From: Enhydrobacter sp.
GTDB lineage: Bacteria; Pseudomonadota; Alphaproteobacteria; Reyranellales; Reyranellaceae
Reading direction: 5' to 3'
Assembly: GCF_030246845.1 (NCBI RefSeq)
Contig: NZ_CP126889.1
Location: forward strand, 1,922,001-1,986,000
Length of the DNA: 64,000 bases
This document shows, one piece after another, positions 17,868-28,503 of this stretch. Both the position numbers and the translations under genes were made by a program. Each line of letters begins with the position of its first letter. The first letter of the stretch is position 1. A model generated the notes under the pieces. That model saw only the letters and a program-made list of their open reading frames with translations, was not told the origin of the DNA and searched no databases.

Positions 17868-19160
17868 CTACTCCGCGGCCCGGACCTCGGGAATCTCGAT
17901 CTGCGGGGCGAGGTTGCCGTTGGCCGGCTGGACAAGGGAACGGGCGATCCAGTCGACACCCGCCTCGTAGGAGAAGCGCGTGCGCACGATCTCGTTGGCG
18001 CGGCTGCCAAGGCGGACGCGCAATGCGGGATCACGCGCCAGCCGTTCTAGCGCCACGGCGAGTTGCGCCGGCGAGCCGGGATCGGCCAGCAGGCCGTTTT
18101 CCTGGTCGGCGATGAACTCGCCGATCGCCGCCGAGCGGGTGGAGACGATCGCCATGCGCTGATAGCCTGCCTCCTGCAGGACATTGGGCATGCCCTCCCG
18201 GTCGCCGTCGCCGGCCGTCTTGCTCGCCAGCACGAAAATGTCGGCGCGCTGGTAGGCCGCGAAGACCTCGGCCTGCGGTCGTGCGCCATGCCAGAGGCAA
18301 CGGTCGGCGATGCCGAGTTCCTCCGCTATGTGCTCGAAGGAATCGCCTAGCACGCCCGCCCCGACATGCTCGAAGCGCCAGTGGAGGTCCTTTGGCAGGC
18401 GGGCCAGCGCGGCCAGCAGATCGTCGTAGCCCTTCTTGGCCACGCGCCGCCCCACCGACAGGATCACGACCGGATCCTTCGGATCGCTGCCGTCGCGCGG
18501 CGGGCGTTCGGCCGGCGGCGCGGGCAGGTTCGCGAGGTCGAGGCCGTGATAGACGAGCCGCAGGCGGTTGTGATCCGACACGAGCTCCTTCAGCCGGCCG
18601 AGCGCGAAGCGCGTGCAGGTGATCAGCCAGTCGATGTCGCAGAGCTTGGTGCGCAGCTCCCACTCCTGGCTGGTCCAGATGTCCTTGGCGTGGGCCGAGG
18701 CGCTCCAGGGCAAGCCGCGCATCAGCGCGGCATAGCGCGTCGCGGAGGCGGGCGTATGGATAAAGTGGGCGTACATGCGTTCGATGCCCTGGGGCATTTC
18801 CGCCGCCAGCACCATCGCCTGACCGAAGCGCCGCGCGCGGTTTGGCGTGCGATCGCGCACGAAGTCGTGCAGGAAGCGCGCCCGGGCGGCGCGATAGCCC
18901 GGCAGCTTGCGGACCTTCCACCAGGCCCGCAGCACACGCAGGGGATCGTTCTTGAGATACTCCGGCAGGTAGACGATCGGCGCCTTGACGCGAGCATGCG
19001 CCGGATGAACGGCCGGATCGGTCGGCAGGCGCAACGAATAGATGATGAGCTTGAGCCCCCGCGCCTCCAGCCCCGTCATTTCCTGGGCGATGAAGGTCTC
19101 GGACAGCCGCGGCCAGCACTTCACTACGACCGCGATGCGCGCGTCATTTCCGTCCGTCAT
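17868..19160 (-). CDS. Glycosyltransferase family 4 protein, WcaL/colanic-acid type
   Basis: The 430-residue product opens with the phrase KCWPRLSETFIAQEM, characteristic of exopolysaccharide GT4 enzymes such as WcaL, and has the C-terminal GT4 core LSVGRRVAKKGYDDLLAAL, GARPQAEVFAAYQRADIFVLAS and REGMPNVLQEAGYQRMAIVST. It suggests the operon builds a surface glycan. The gap to the upstream transferase is 15 bases, the largest within this part of the operon. Confidence 0.88.
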   Translation of the reverse strand: MTDGNDARIAVVVKCWPRLSETFIAQEMTGLEARGLKLIIYSLRLPTDPAVHPAHARVKAPIVYLPEYLKNDPLRVLRAWWKVRKLPGYRAARARFLHDFVRDRTPNRARRFGQAMVLAAEMPQGIERMYAHFIHTPASATRYAALMRGLPWSASAHAKDIWTSQEWELRTKLCDIDWLITCTRFALGRLKELVSDHNRLRLVYHGLDLANLPAPPAERPPRDGSDPKDPVVILSVGRRVAKKGYDDLLAALARLPKDLHWRFEHVGAGVLGDSFEHIAEELGIADRCLWHGARPQAEVFAAYQRADIFVLASKTAGDGDREGMPNVLQEAGYQRMAIVSTRSAAIGEFIADQENGLLADPGSPAQLAVALERLARDPALRVRLGSRANEIVRTRFSYEAGVDWIARSLVQPANGNLAPQIEIPEVRAAE

Positions 19161-19175
19161 GTGACACCGATGTTT

Positions 19176-20456
19176 CTATAGCTTGGCGCGTGCGGCGACG
19201 CCGTTCGGCGCGGACGCGACGTGCTCCGCGGCGTCGGGCGGTGGCGCGTCTATGGCGGCCGGCCCACGATGCGGATGGGAGAGCTGCTTCGACACGAGCC
19301 GCCAGACATTGCCCAGACCGTCGAGCAGGCCAGGGACGATCACATCGCTCGGCAGGCCCTGCTGCGGCAATTGCCGGAGCGCGGTCGCCATGCGCCGCGG
19401 ATCGCGTCCCAGCTCCGCGTCCAGCATCTCGACGAGACCGAGGCTGCGCGCGGCGCGGGCGCGGATGAACTGCTCCAGGCGCGGCCGCTTGCGCGGCACG
19501 ATGATCGCCCGCTTGTCGAACGACAGGATCTCGCAAAAGGTGTTGTAGCCGCCCATGGCCACCACACCAGCCGCTCGGTGCATCAGGGCGCCGAGATTGT
19601 TGGTGAAGGTGAGCGTGCGGACGTTGTCGAACCTCGCGGCGCGGTCCTTGAAACCCTCACGTACCGTGGCCGGCATGAACGGCCCGAAGGCGATCACCGC
19701 CCCATAGGGGATGTGGGGGTCGGCCTCGTAGGCCGACAACACCCAGTCGACGACATCCTCGCCGTCGCCGCCGCCGCCCGCGGTCACGAGGATGAACGGG
19801 CCGGCGATCTCCTCGATCTCGTGCGGCAGGTCGACGTGGAGCGGCAGGTCGCGGCGCAGATAGCCGGTGTAGACCGTCTTGTGGCGAACAGACGGCGGCA
19901 GGTCGAGGCCAGCCAGAGGCTTGTTCAGCTGCGGCAAGCCATAGGCCCAGATCTCGTCGTAGAGGTCGCGCAGCGCCGGCATGACGTTCTTGCGCCGCCA
20001 TTCGACGTCGAGCTGCACGGGGTCGTCGACCACGTCGCGCAGGCCGAAGACCAGCGGTGTGCCGCACTTCTTCAGGAGCTCGAGCGCAGGGACAACCTCG
20101 CCACGCAGGCCGAGCGGTTCCTTGTCGACGATGAAGAGGTCGGGCCGGTAGATGTCCGCGGTGTCGCGTATGATGCGCGTGCGGATTTCGAGCGTGTGCT
20201 CGACACCGACCCGCAGGTTGGCGGCGTCGTACTCGCCGGTGATCTGCTTGACCATGCCGGGAATGCGCACGAAGTCGATGCCGGAGCGGAACTCGTACGA
20301 CCCGATCACCGGCGAGCCCGAGATGATCAGAACCGAGATCGAGCTGTCGGCCTCGACGATGGCGTTGGCGATGGTACGGCAGCGGCTGACATGGCCGAGG
20401 CCGTAGGAATCGTGGCTGTAGAGCAGCACACGTTTTGACCGGCTGCTGGCGGGCAT
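19176..20456 (-). CDS. Predicted glycosyltransferase, MurG-like GT-B fold (second paralogue), first gene of operon
   Basis: The 426-residue product begins with the block LLYSHDSYGLGHVSRCR, carrying the GxGHxxR loop, followed by FILVTAGGGGDGEDVVDW and the donor-site block GGYNTFCEILSFDKRAIIVPR. Same architecture as the protein at 15033-16166, about 50 residues longer mainly at the C-terminus. Cytoplasmic predicted transferase, acceptor unknown. It is divergent from the ABC gene at 20629 across a 172-base AT-richer gap that must hold both promoters. Confidence 0.82.
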   Translation of the reverse strand: MPASSRSKRVLLYSHDSYGLGHVSRCRTIANAIVEADSSISVLIISGSPVIGSYEFRSGIDFVRIPGMVKQITGEYDAANLRVGVEHTLEIRTRIIRDTADIYRPDLFIVDKEPLGLRGEVVPALELLKKCGTPLVFGLRDVVDDPVQLDVEWRRKNVMPALRDLYDEIWAYGLPQLNKPLAGLDLPPSVRHKTVYTGYLRRDLPLHVDLPHEIEEIAGPFILVTAGGGGDGEDVVDWVLSAYEADPHIPYGAVIAFGPFMPATVREGFKDRAARFDNVRTLTFTNNLGALMHRAAGVVAMGGYNTFCEILSFDKRAIIVPRKRPRLEQFIRARAARSLGLVEMLDAELGRDPRRMATALRQLPQQGLPSDVIVPGLLDGLGNVWRLVSKQLSHPHRGPAAIDAPPPDAAEHVASAPNGVAARAKL

Positions 20457-20628
20457 GAGACGCTTTTCTCCCCGTGGCCGTTGCGCTTGGCCCGACCGGT
20501 GGCTCGACCGGACTATGCCACAACGTTTGGAGACCCGCGACTCCCGCGCCTCGATGCAAAAATATCAAATGTAATCAAAGGTCTGATCGAATATACGTCA
20601 ATGCAAGACGGCCGCAGTCTGGGGTCTA
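20457..20628. promoter_or_regulatory. Divergent intergenic region between glycan operon and ABC-like gene
   Basis: 172 bases with no open frame. Its right half (about 20550-20615) is distinctly AT-rich for this genome (AAAAATATCAAATGTAATC), as expected for promoters firing both ways. I could not define convincing -35/-10 pairs or an operator. The ABC gene has only a weak ribosome-binding site (GGGGTC) before its ATG. Confidence 0.5.
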
Positions 20629-23346
20629 ATGCATCGCAGTCTGTTCTCCTATATCTGGCGGCACAGCAAGTCCGAGCAGCTCGTGATCCTCGGCCTCGTG
20701 GTGCTGTCGCAGATCTTCTACTTCCTCTCCCTCACAGTGCCGAAGTCGATCGTCAACAACGGCATTTCCGGCAATGCCTTCAAGGCGGCGGCGGAAGTGC
20801 GCGTGCTCGAGATCGAAATCCCCCTGCCCGGCTTCCTGGGTGGTCATCACCTGCGCCTGTTCGATGGTTTCTCGGTCGACCAGCTCCAGTATCTGGTGGT
20901 CATGAGCTTCGTGTTCCTGGCGGCGGTGATCGTGAACGGCCAGTTCAAGCGCGTCATCAACACACAGAAAGGCCGCATGGGCGAGCGCATGCTGCGCCGG
21001 CTGCGCTACGAGCTCTATGACCGCATCCTGCGCTTTCCGCCGGCGCACTTCCGCAAGGTCAAGCAGGCCGAGCTCGCAACCATGATCAAGGACGAGGTCG
21101 AGCCGCTGGGCGGCTTCATCGGCGACGCCTTCGTGCAGCCGATGTTCCTGGGCGGACAGGCGCTGACCGCGATCGCCTTCATCATGATGCAGAACCTGCT
21201 GCTCAGCGTCGTGGTGATCGTGCTGCTTGCGGCGCAGATGATCATCATCCCGCGCCTGCGCAAGCCGGTGCTGGCGCTCGGCCGCCAGCGCCAGCTCACT
21301 GCCCGCCTGCTGGCCGGACGCATCGCCGAGACCGCCGACGGGGTGAGCGAGATCCACGTCCACGGCGCAGCCAACTACGAGCGCGCCGACATCTCCGAGC
21401 GACTGGGCCATATCTTCAAGATCCGCTTCGACCTCTACAACAAGAAGTTCGTCGCCAAGTTCTGGAACAACATCCTCTCGCAGGCGACACCGTTCGCCAT
21501 CTACCTGCTGGGCGGATACTTCGCCATCGAAGGCCATATGAGCGTCGGCGCGGTGGTCGGCGTGCTGCTCGCCTACAAGGATCTGCCGTCGCCGATCAAG
21601 GAGCTGATCGACTGGGACCAGCAGCGCCAGGACGTGCAGATCAAGTACGAGCAGGTGATCGACCAGTTCCAGCCCGAAGACATGATGCCGGCCGAGCTGC
21701 AGGCCCTGCCCGAAGGATCGCCACCGCCTCTCGGACACGAATTCGTCCTGTCGGGCGTCACTGTAAGTGACGACGGCCGGGTGAAGCAGCTCGACAGCGT
21801 GTCGCTCTCGATCTCGACCGGGACGCGGATGGCGGTGATCGGCACGGCGAGTTCCGGCAAGGACGTGCTGGGCCAGGTGCTGGGGCGCCTCACCCAGCCG
21901 ACCAGCGGCTCGATCAGGATCGACGGCCGGGACTTCTTCCGGATTCCCGAGGCGGTGCTGGGCGCCCGCGCCGCCTATGTCGGCCAGGAAACCTATCTCT
22001 TCCCACTGTCGGTGCGCGACAACCTGCTGTTCGGCCTCAAGCATCGGCCGATCACGCCCGCCCGCTACGATGACGCCACCCTCGTTACGCGCCGCGCCTT
22101 CTGGCGCGAGGCGGAGCGGGCCGGCAACCCGGTGCTCGATCCCAACGCCGACTGGATCGACTACGAGCTGGCGGGCGCCACCGGGCCGGCCGACCTGCTG
22201 CCGCGCATGGTCGAGACGCTGAGGCAGGTGGAGTTCGACGAGGAGATCTATTCACTGGGCCTGCGCGGCGCCATCGACGGCAATCGCAGGCCCGACCTCG
22301 CGGAGAAGATCCTCGCCGCCCGCAAGGCGCTGCATGGCCGACTGCAGGACCCGGCCTATGCCGGCCTGATCGAGCAGTTCGACCCCGACAAGTACAACAA
22401 GAACCTGTCGGTGGCGGAGAACCTCCTGTTCGGCACACCGGTCGGCGGCGGCCTCGACGGCGACAATCTTGCGGCCCAGCCCTATGTCCAATCGGTCCTG
22501 AAGGACGCCGGCCTGGACCAGGATCTGCTGCGAATGGGCCTCTCGATCGCCGAGACCATGGTCGAGCTGTTCTCCGGCCTGTCGCCCGACAATCCGCTGT
22601 TCGAGCAGTACAGCTTCATCTCCGCCGACGAACTGCCCAATGTGCGCCTGTTGCTGCAACGTCTGGGCGGTAAGGGCGTCGACGCGGTGCCGGAGGCCGA
22701 CCGGCCCAGGCTGATGACGCTGCCGCTGCGCTATATCGAGGCCCGGCATCGCCTCGGCCTGATCGATGCGGCCATGGAAGAGCGGCTTTTGGCAGCGCGG
22801 CGTGCCTTCGCCGCGCACCTGCCGGACGCCTTGCGGGGCGCCGTCGAGTTCTACGATTTCGAGCGCTACAACAGCGCCGCCACGGTGCAGGACAACGTGC
22901 TGTTCGGCCGCCTGGTCTATGGGCAGGCCCAGGCCGAGACCCGCATCGTCGCCCTCATTTCGCAGGTCCTGGTCGAGCTCAAGCTGCGCGATTCGGTGAT
23001 CGAAGTCGGGCTGGAGTACAATGTCGGCGTGGCGGGCAAGCGCCTGCCGGCGACCCAGCGTCAGAAGCTCGGTATTGCGCGTGCGCTGATCAAGCGGCCG
23101 CAGTTCCTGGTGGTGAACGAGGCGGTCGCGGTGTTCGACGGCCGCACCCAGGATCGCATTCGCGACAATATCCTGGCGTCGGCGAGGGAGGGGCGTGGCG
23201 TGGTGTGGATTGCCAATCGGCCGAGTCAGGCCGAGCCGTTCGATCAGGTCGTGGTGATGCAGGCCGGCAAGATCGTGGTTCAGGGAACGCCGGCCGAGCT
23301 GAAGGCGAAGGGCGGGCTCTATTGCGAGCTCATGCAGTCGGCGTAG
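20629..23346 (+). CDS. ABC exporter-like protein with degenerate nucleotide-binding domain and duplicated insert
   Basis: 905 residues: a six-helix exporter membrane domain (about 1-310), then an NBD starting near 365. ATPase motifs are damaged: Walker A is GTASSGKD (405-412; Asp in place of Ser/Thr), Walker B is FLVVNEA (826-832; Asn in place of Asp), the signature region reads KRLPATQRQKLGIARAL (804-820), and the switch position VVWIANRPS has no histidine. The Q-loop neighbourhood SVRDNLLFG (about 460) recurs as SVAENLLFG (about 594) and TVQDNVLFG (about 752), so some 300 residues of insert separate Walker A from Walker B. It probably does not hydrolyse ATP normally. A cNMP-binding protein and methyltransferase follow. 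Confidence 0.85.
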   Translation: MHRSLFSYIWRHSKSEQLVILGLVVLSQIFYFLSLTVPKSIVNNGISGNAFKAAAEVRVLEIEIPLPGFLGGHHLRLFDGFSVDQLQYLVVMSFVFLAAVIVNGQFKRVINTQKGRMGERMLRRLRYELYDRILRFPPAHFRKVKQAELATMIKDEVEPLGGFIGDAFVQPMFLGGQALTAIAFIMMQNLLLSVVVIVLLAAQMIIIPRLRKPVLALGRQRQLTARLLAGRIAETADGVSEIHVHGAANYERADISERLGHIFKIRFDLYNKKFVAKFWNNILSQATPFAIYLLGGYFAIEGHMSVGAVVGVLLAYKDLPSPIKELIDWDQQRQDVQIKYEQVIDQFQPEDMMPAELQALPEGSPPPLGHEFVLSGVTVSDDGRVKQLDSVSLSISTGTRMAVIGTASSGKDVLGQVLGRLTQPTSGSIRIDGRDFFRIPEAVLGARAAYVGQETYLFPLSVRDNLLFGLKHRPITPARYDDATLVTRRAFWREAERAGNPVLDPNADWIDYELAGATGPADLLPRMVETLRQVEFDEEIYSLGLRGAIDGNRRPDLAEKILAARKALHGRLQDPAYAGLIEQFDPDKYNKNLSVAENLLFGTPVGGGLDGDNLAAQPYVQSVLKDAGLDQDLLRMGLSIAETMVELFSGLSPDNPLFEQYSFISADELPNVRLLLQRLGGKGVDAVPEADRPRLMTLPLRYIEARHRLGLIDAAMEERLLAARRAFAAHLPDALRGAVEFYDFERYNSAATVQDNVLFGRLVYGQAQAETRIVALISQVLVELKLRDSVIEVGLEYNVGVAGKRLPATQRQKLGIARALIKRPQFLVVNEAVAVFDGRTQDRIRDNILASAREGRGVVWIANRPSQAEPFDQVVVMQAGKIVVQGTPAELKAKGGLYCELMQSA

Positions 23347-23375
23347 GGCGCAGGCAGGCAGGAAATCGGGAGGGT

Positions 23376-23834
23376 ATGATGAACCTCAACGAAGAAGTCG
23401 AGATCCTGAAGGGCATACCGCTGTTTTCCAAGGTCGAGCCGGCCAAGCTCAAGCTGATCGCCTTCACCGGTGAGCGCATGAACTACGCCGCGGGCCAGGA
23501 GCTGTTCCACCAGGGCGATGTCGGCGACGCGATGTACGTGATCCTGGGAGGTTCCGCCGACGTGCTGCTCGAGACGCCGAATGGGCAGATCCGCGTCGCC
23601 GAGCTCAGAAAGGACAATTTCGTGGGCGACATGGCGCTCCTGGGCGACGTGCCGCGCACCGCCACCATCAGGGCGCGCGAGCCGCTCACGACGCTCAAGA
23701 TCTCCAAGGACATGTTCTATCGCCTGGTCAGCGAGATTCCTCAGTTGGCGATCGCGATGCTGCGTGAACTGGCGCACCGCCTGGAGGATACCAATCAGAA
23801 ACTGCGCGAAGCGACGACCACCCGGGCAGCCTGA
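23376..23834 (+). CDS. Cyclic nucleotide-binding domain protein (Crp/PKA-R type, stand-alone)
   Basis: The 152-residue product is almost entirely one cNMP-binding domain: LFSKVEPAKLKLIAF, LFHQGDVGDAMYVILGG, and the phosphate-binding cassette FVGDMALLGDVPRTATIRA, in which the usual Glu is replaced by Asp while the ligand Arg is kept. No DNA-binding helix-turn-helix follows, so it is not a Crp-type regulator; it likely senses cAMP or cGMP and acts by contact, possibly with the ABC-like protein 29 bases upstream. Strong ribosome-binding site GGGAGG precedes ATGATG. Confidence 0.88.
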   Translation: MMNLNEEVEILKGIPLFSKVEPAKLKLIAFTGERMNYAAGQELFHQGDVGDAMYVILGGSADVLLETPNGQIRVAELRKDNFVGDMALLGDVPRTATIRAREPLTTLKISKDMFYRLVSEIPQLAIAMLRELAHRLEDTNQKLREATTTRAA

Positions 23835-23861
23835 TCCTTCAATCTCCTTCGCCCGCCTTTC

Positions 23862-24346
23862 ATGAGCCGACTCGACAGCTTCATCGCGCGCATGGAAGCG
23901 CAGCGCGATTGCCTCAACTTTCTCAAGGGCCGGATCGACCGCGTGGCCGGTCCCCTGATCGAGGTGGGGCTGGGCAACGGCCGCACCTACGACCATCTGC
24001 GCACGCTCTTTCCCGGTCGCGACATCTATGTCTTCGAGCGCAAGGTGGCGGCCCATCCCGACTGCATCCCGCCCGACGACCGGCTGTTCCTGGGCGAGGC
24101 GCAGGATTCCATCCCGCGCGCTGCGGCGTTGCTCGGCGCCAGCGCCGCCCTGATCCATACCGATCTCGGCACCGGCGATCACGCGGCGAACCTCGCCATG
24201 GGCAAGTGGCTCGGGCCGGCACTCGACAAACTCGCGGCTTCGGGCGGCTATGTGCTCGCCAACCAAGCGCTCGAGGTCGCGCGCTGGCAACGCCTTCCCG
24301 AGCCGCCGGGCGTGCCGAAGGACCGCTATTTCCTCTATCTCGTGCG

Positions 24347-24350
<4 letters not shown>
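23862..24350 (+). CDS. Class I SAM-dependent methyltransferase-like protein (Methyltransf_17 type)
   Basis: The 162-residue product has the SAM-binding loop LIEVGLGNGRTYDHLR (about 26-41), an acidic residue at the end of strand two (YVFERK) and HTDLGTGDH, matching the small alphaproteobacterial family known as S-adenosyl-L-methionine methyltransferase 17. Substrate unknown. It is the last of the three plus-strand genes and its stop overlaps the cysA stop region by four bases on the opposite strand. Confidence 0.75.
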
Positions 24351-25384
<1,034 letters not shown>

Positions 25385-25387
25385 GTG

Positions 25388-26242
25388 CTAGATCCTTGCC
25401 GTCCGCGCCAGCGCATCGCCATAGCGCATCTCGAGGATCGTCTTGGCCGCCAGCGTCACCACGGCCATCAGCGCGAGCAGCGACGCCATCGCGAAGGCAG
25501 CGACGAAATTGTACTCGTTGTAGAGGATCTCCACATGCAGCGGCATCGTGTCGGTGACGCCGCGGATATGACCGGAGACCACCGACACCGCGCCGAACTC
25601 GCCCATCGCCCGCGCGGTGCAGAGAAGGACCCCGTAGAGAAGGGCCCACATGATATTGGGCAGGGTGACGGTGAAGAACATCCGGAACCCGTGCGCGCCC
25701 AGCGTGAGCGCGGCCTCCTCGTCGAGGTTCCCCTGGTCCTGCATCAGCGGGATCAGCTCGCGAGCGACGAAGGGGAAGGTGACGAACACGGTCGCCAGCA
25801 CGATGCCCGGCAAGGCGAAGAGGATCTGGATGCCGTGGGCCTCGAGCCAAGGGCCGAACAGGCCCTGCGCGCCGAACAGCAGGACGTAGATCAACCCCGA
25901 GACGACCGGCGACACCGAGAACGGCAGATCGATCAGCGTGATCAGAAGATTCCTGCCGCGGAAGTCGAACTTGGCGATCGCCCACGACGCAGCCACGCCG
26001 AAGACCATGTTGAGAGGAACCGCGATCGCCGCCACGAGAAGCGTGAGCCGTATGGCCGCCCGGGCATCGTGGTCGTCGAAGGTCGCGAGATAGACCGCAA
26101 GACCCTTTCGCAACGCTTCCACGAAGATGACGACGACCGGCAGCACCAGAAACAGGGCCAGGAACGCCAGGGCGATCACGACAAGACAAAAACGCGCGGC
26201 TGGCGGCTCGGTCGTGACCGGCGGCGGCGAGCGCTCGTTCAT
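25388..26242 (-). CDS. cysW: Sulfate ABC transporter permease CysW
   Basis: Inner-membrane permease with six predicted helices in 284 residues; conserved CysW features are the N-terminal [22 protein letters not shown] stretch, the loop [23 protein letters not shown] (EAA motif) and the segment [19 protein letters not shown]. Pairs with CysT, whose stop lies seven bases upstream. Confidence 0.94.
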   Translation of the reverse strand: MNERSPPPVTTEPPAARFCLVVIALAFLALFLVLPVVVIFVEALRKGLAVYLATFDDHDARAAIRLTLLVAAIAVPLNMVFGVAASWAIAKFDFRGRNLLITLIDLPFSVSPVVSGLIYVLLFGAQGLFGPWLEAHGIQILFALPGIVLATVFVTFPFVARELIPLMQDQGNLDEEAALTLGAHGFRMFFTVTLPNIMWALLYGVLLCTARAMGEFGAVSVVSGHIRGVTDTMPLHVEILYNEYNFVAAFAMASLLALMAVVTLAAKTILEMRYGDALARTARI

Positions 26243-26249
26243 GACAGCC

Positions 26250-27095
26250 TCATGACGCCCCGAGCCGTCGCCGGCTCCAGGCCTGGATCAGGTTGATCGC
26301 CAGCAGGATCGCGAACGACAGCGCCAGCATGATCACCGCTATGCCGGTGGCGCCGCCGTAGTCGAACTCCTCGAGCTTGATGACGATGAGCTGCGGGGCG
26401 ATCTCGGAGATGTAGGGCAGATTGCCGGCAATGAAGATCACCGAGCCGTATTCGCTGACGGCACGTGCGAAGGCGAGCGCGAAGCCGGTCAGGATGGCCG
26501 GGGCGAAGGTCGGCAGGACGACGCGCAAGAGCGTCTGGCGTCGGCTGGCGCCCAGCGTCGCCGAGGCTTCCTCGACCTCGCGATCGATCTCGGCCACGAG
26601 CGGCTGCACGGTGCGTACCGCAAACGGCAAGCCGACGAAGACGAGGGCGATCAGGATGCCGAGCGGCGTGAAGGCGACCTTCACGCCGAACGTCGCGAAC
26701 AGCCCGCCCAGCCAGCCGGTCGGCGCGTAGAGCGAGGCCAGCGCGATGCCGGCAACCGCCGTCGGCAGCGCGAACGGCAGGTCCACTGCGGCATCGAGCA
26801 CCTTGCGGCCGGGAAAGTCGTAGCGCGCCAAGACCCAGGCGATCAGCGGGCCGAACACCGAGTCGATGGCGGCGGCGACGAAGGCGAGCCCGAAGCTTAT
26901 GCGCAGCGCCGCCAGCACACGCGGTTCGGTCGCCACCTGCCACAGACCGTTCAGGCCGAGGCCAGCCGCCTCCAGCACGAGCGCGGAAAGCGGCAGGATC
27001 ACGATCAGGCCGAGATAGAACAGGGTGTAGCCCAGCGTGAGCCCAAATCCGGGCATGGCGCTGGCGTCCCTGAAGCGCACAGTCGTCGCTCCCAT
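26250..27095 (-). CDS. cysT: Sulfate ABC transporter permease CysT
   Basis: The 281-residue permease has six predicted helices, the CysT start [16 protein letters not shown], the EAA loop [21 protein letters not shown] and the block [19 protein letters not shown]. It forms the membrane channel with CysW. It lies between the binding-protein gene (30 bases upstream) and cysW. Confidence 0.94.
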   Translation of the reverse strand: MGATTVRFRDASAMPGFGLTLGYTLFYLGLIVILPLSALVLEAAGLGLNGLWQVATEPRVLAALRISFGLAFVAAAIDSVFGPLIAWVLARYDFPGRKVLDAAVDLPFALPTAVAGIALASLYAPTGWLGGLFATFGVKVAFTPLGILIALVFVGLPFAVRTVQPLVAEIDREVEEASATLGASRRQTLLRVVLPTFAPAILTGFALAFARAVSEYGSVIFIAGNLPYISEIAPQLIVIKLEEFDYGGATGIAVIMLALSFAILLAINLIQAWSRRRLGAS

Positions 27096-27125
27096 TCAGG
27101 CGTCACTCCAACCGGCACCGGCCCA

Positions 27126-28145
27126 TCAACGATGCACGGCGGCCATGATCTGGTCGAAGATGCCGCCGTCGGCGAAGTGCGCCGCCTGCACCTTGCTCCA
27201 GCCGCCGAAGTAGCCGTCGACCGTCACCAGCTTGAGGGGCGGCAGCCGATCGAGATCGGCCTTGGTGGCGAACTCGGGCTTGACCGGACGATAGAAATGC
27301 CGGGCAACGGCCGCTTGGGCCGGGGCCATATAGAGGAAGTCGAGATAGGCCTGCGCCACTTTCCGATTTCCCGCCTTGTCGACATTGCCGTCTACCAGAG
27401 CCACGGTCGGCTGGGCAAGGATCGAGAGCGACGGTGTCACGATCTCGAACTTGTCCTCCCCCAGCTCCTTGAGGACGAGATGCGCCTCATTCTCCCAAGC
27501 CATCAAGACGTCACCGATGCCGCGACGCGCGAAGGTGGTGGTCGCGCCGCGCGCGCCGGTGTCGAGCACCGACACGTTCTTGAACAGCGCGGCCATGAAG
27601 GCCTTGATCCTGGTCTCGTCGCCACCATTCCTTTCCGAGGCATAGGCCCAGGCCGCCAGATAGTTCCAGCGCGCACCGCCCGAGGTCTTGGGATTGGGTG
27701 TGACGACCTGCACGCCGGGTTTGGCGAGATCGTCCCAATCCTTGATCTGGCGCGGATTGCCCTTGCGTACGACGAAGACGATCGTCGAAGTGTAGGGTGA
27801 GGAATTGTCCGGCAGGCGCTTCTGCCAGTCGGCGGGAATCTTGCCCGTTCGCTCGGCTATGGCGTCGATATCGGCCGCTAGAGCGAGCGTCACGACCGAC
27901 GCATCGAGCCCGGCGATTACGGCGCGCGCCTGGGCACCGGAACCGCCATGGGACATGCGGATGGTGACCGTTCCGCCGGCCTTCTTCTTCCAGTCCGCCG
28001 CGAACAGCGGATTGATCTCGCGGTAGAGCTCGCGCGTCGGGTCGTAAGAGACATTGAGGAGCTGCGTTTGCGCGTGCGCGCGGTCGGCATGCGCCATCGC
28101 CCATGCGGCCGCCACCACCAAGAGCCCAGCCAGTCGCGACATCAT
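27126..28145 (-). CDS. sbp: Periplasmic sulfate-binding protein
   Basis: The 339-residue product has a signal peptide cleaved after DRAHA and the family blocks [67 protein letters not shown] and [10 protein letters not shown], which identify the sulfate/thiosulfate-binding group. The ATG at 28145 follows TTGGAG by nine bases and gives a normal signal peptide; an ATG eight codons upstream also exists. First gene of the sulfate operon; the 100 bases in front hold its promoter, not resolved here. Confidence 0.93.
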   Translation of the reverse strand: MMSRLAGLLVVAAAWAMAHADRAHAQTQLLNVSYDPTRELYREINPLFAADWKKKAGGTVTIRMSHGGSGAQARAVIAGLDASVVTLALAADIDAIAERTGKIPADWQKRLPDNSSPYTSTIVFVVRKGNPRQIKDWDDLAKPGVQVVTPNPKTSGGARWNYLAAWAYASERNGGDETRIKAFMAALFKNVSVLDTGARGATTTFARRGIGDVLMAWENEAHLVLKELGEDKFEIVTPSLSILAQPTVALVDGNVDKAGNRKVAQAYLDFLYMAPAQAAVARHFYRPVKPEFATKADLDRLPPLKLVTVDGYFGGWSKVQAAHFADGGIFDQIMAAVHR

Positions 28146-28246
28146 GCGGAATCTCCAACGTCGTTGCATGGCCTTGCTAGAGGGTGTCGTCCAGCCTCGC
28201 GACAGAACTCTTTTCCATTGTTGGTCGATTTTGCCGACAGACTTTC

Positions 28247-28492
28247 CTAGCGGACGCCAAAGAGCTGGACGAGCACCAGCAGAACGACAGCGCCCAGCAC
28301 CGAGCCGACGAAACCTGCGGGCCTACCGACGCGATAGAGGCCCAGCGCCTGGCCGCCATAGGTGGCGATCACCGAGCCCACGATGCCGACGACGACGGTG
28401 ACCAGCAAGCCATGGGGATGCGGTCCCGGCGTCACCCAGCGCGCGACGAGGCCGACCAGAAAACCGATCAGCAGGATGCCGATGATGTGCAT
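28247..28492 (-). CDS. GlsB/YeaQ/YmgE family small membrane protein
   Basis: An 81-residue protein of the transglycosylase-associated family: three membrane segments, with the glycine-rich start [23 protein letters not shown] and a middle [21 protein letters not shown]. Function is unknown; relatives are often stress induced. A clear GGGAGG site precedes the ATG, and the gene starts 11 bases after xthA ends, so they may be co-transcribed. Confidence 0.85.
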   Translation of the reverse strand: MHIIGILLIGFLVGLVARWVTPGPHPHGLLVTVVVGIVGSVIATYGGQALGLYRVGRPAGFVGSVLGAVVLLVLVQLFGVR

Positions 28493-28503
28493 TTCCCTCC
28501 CCT

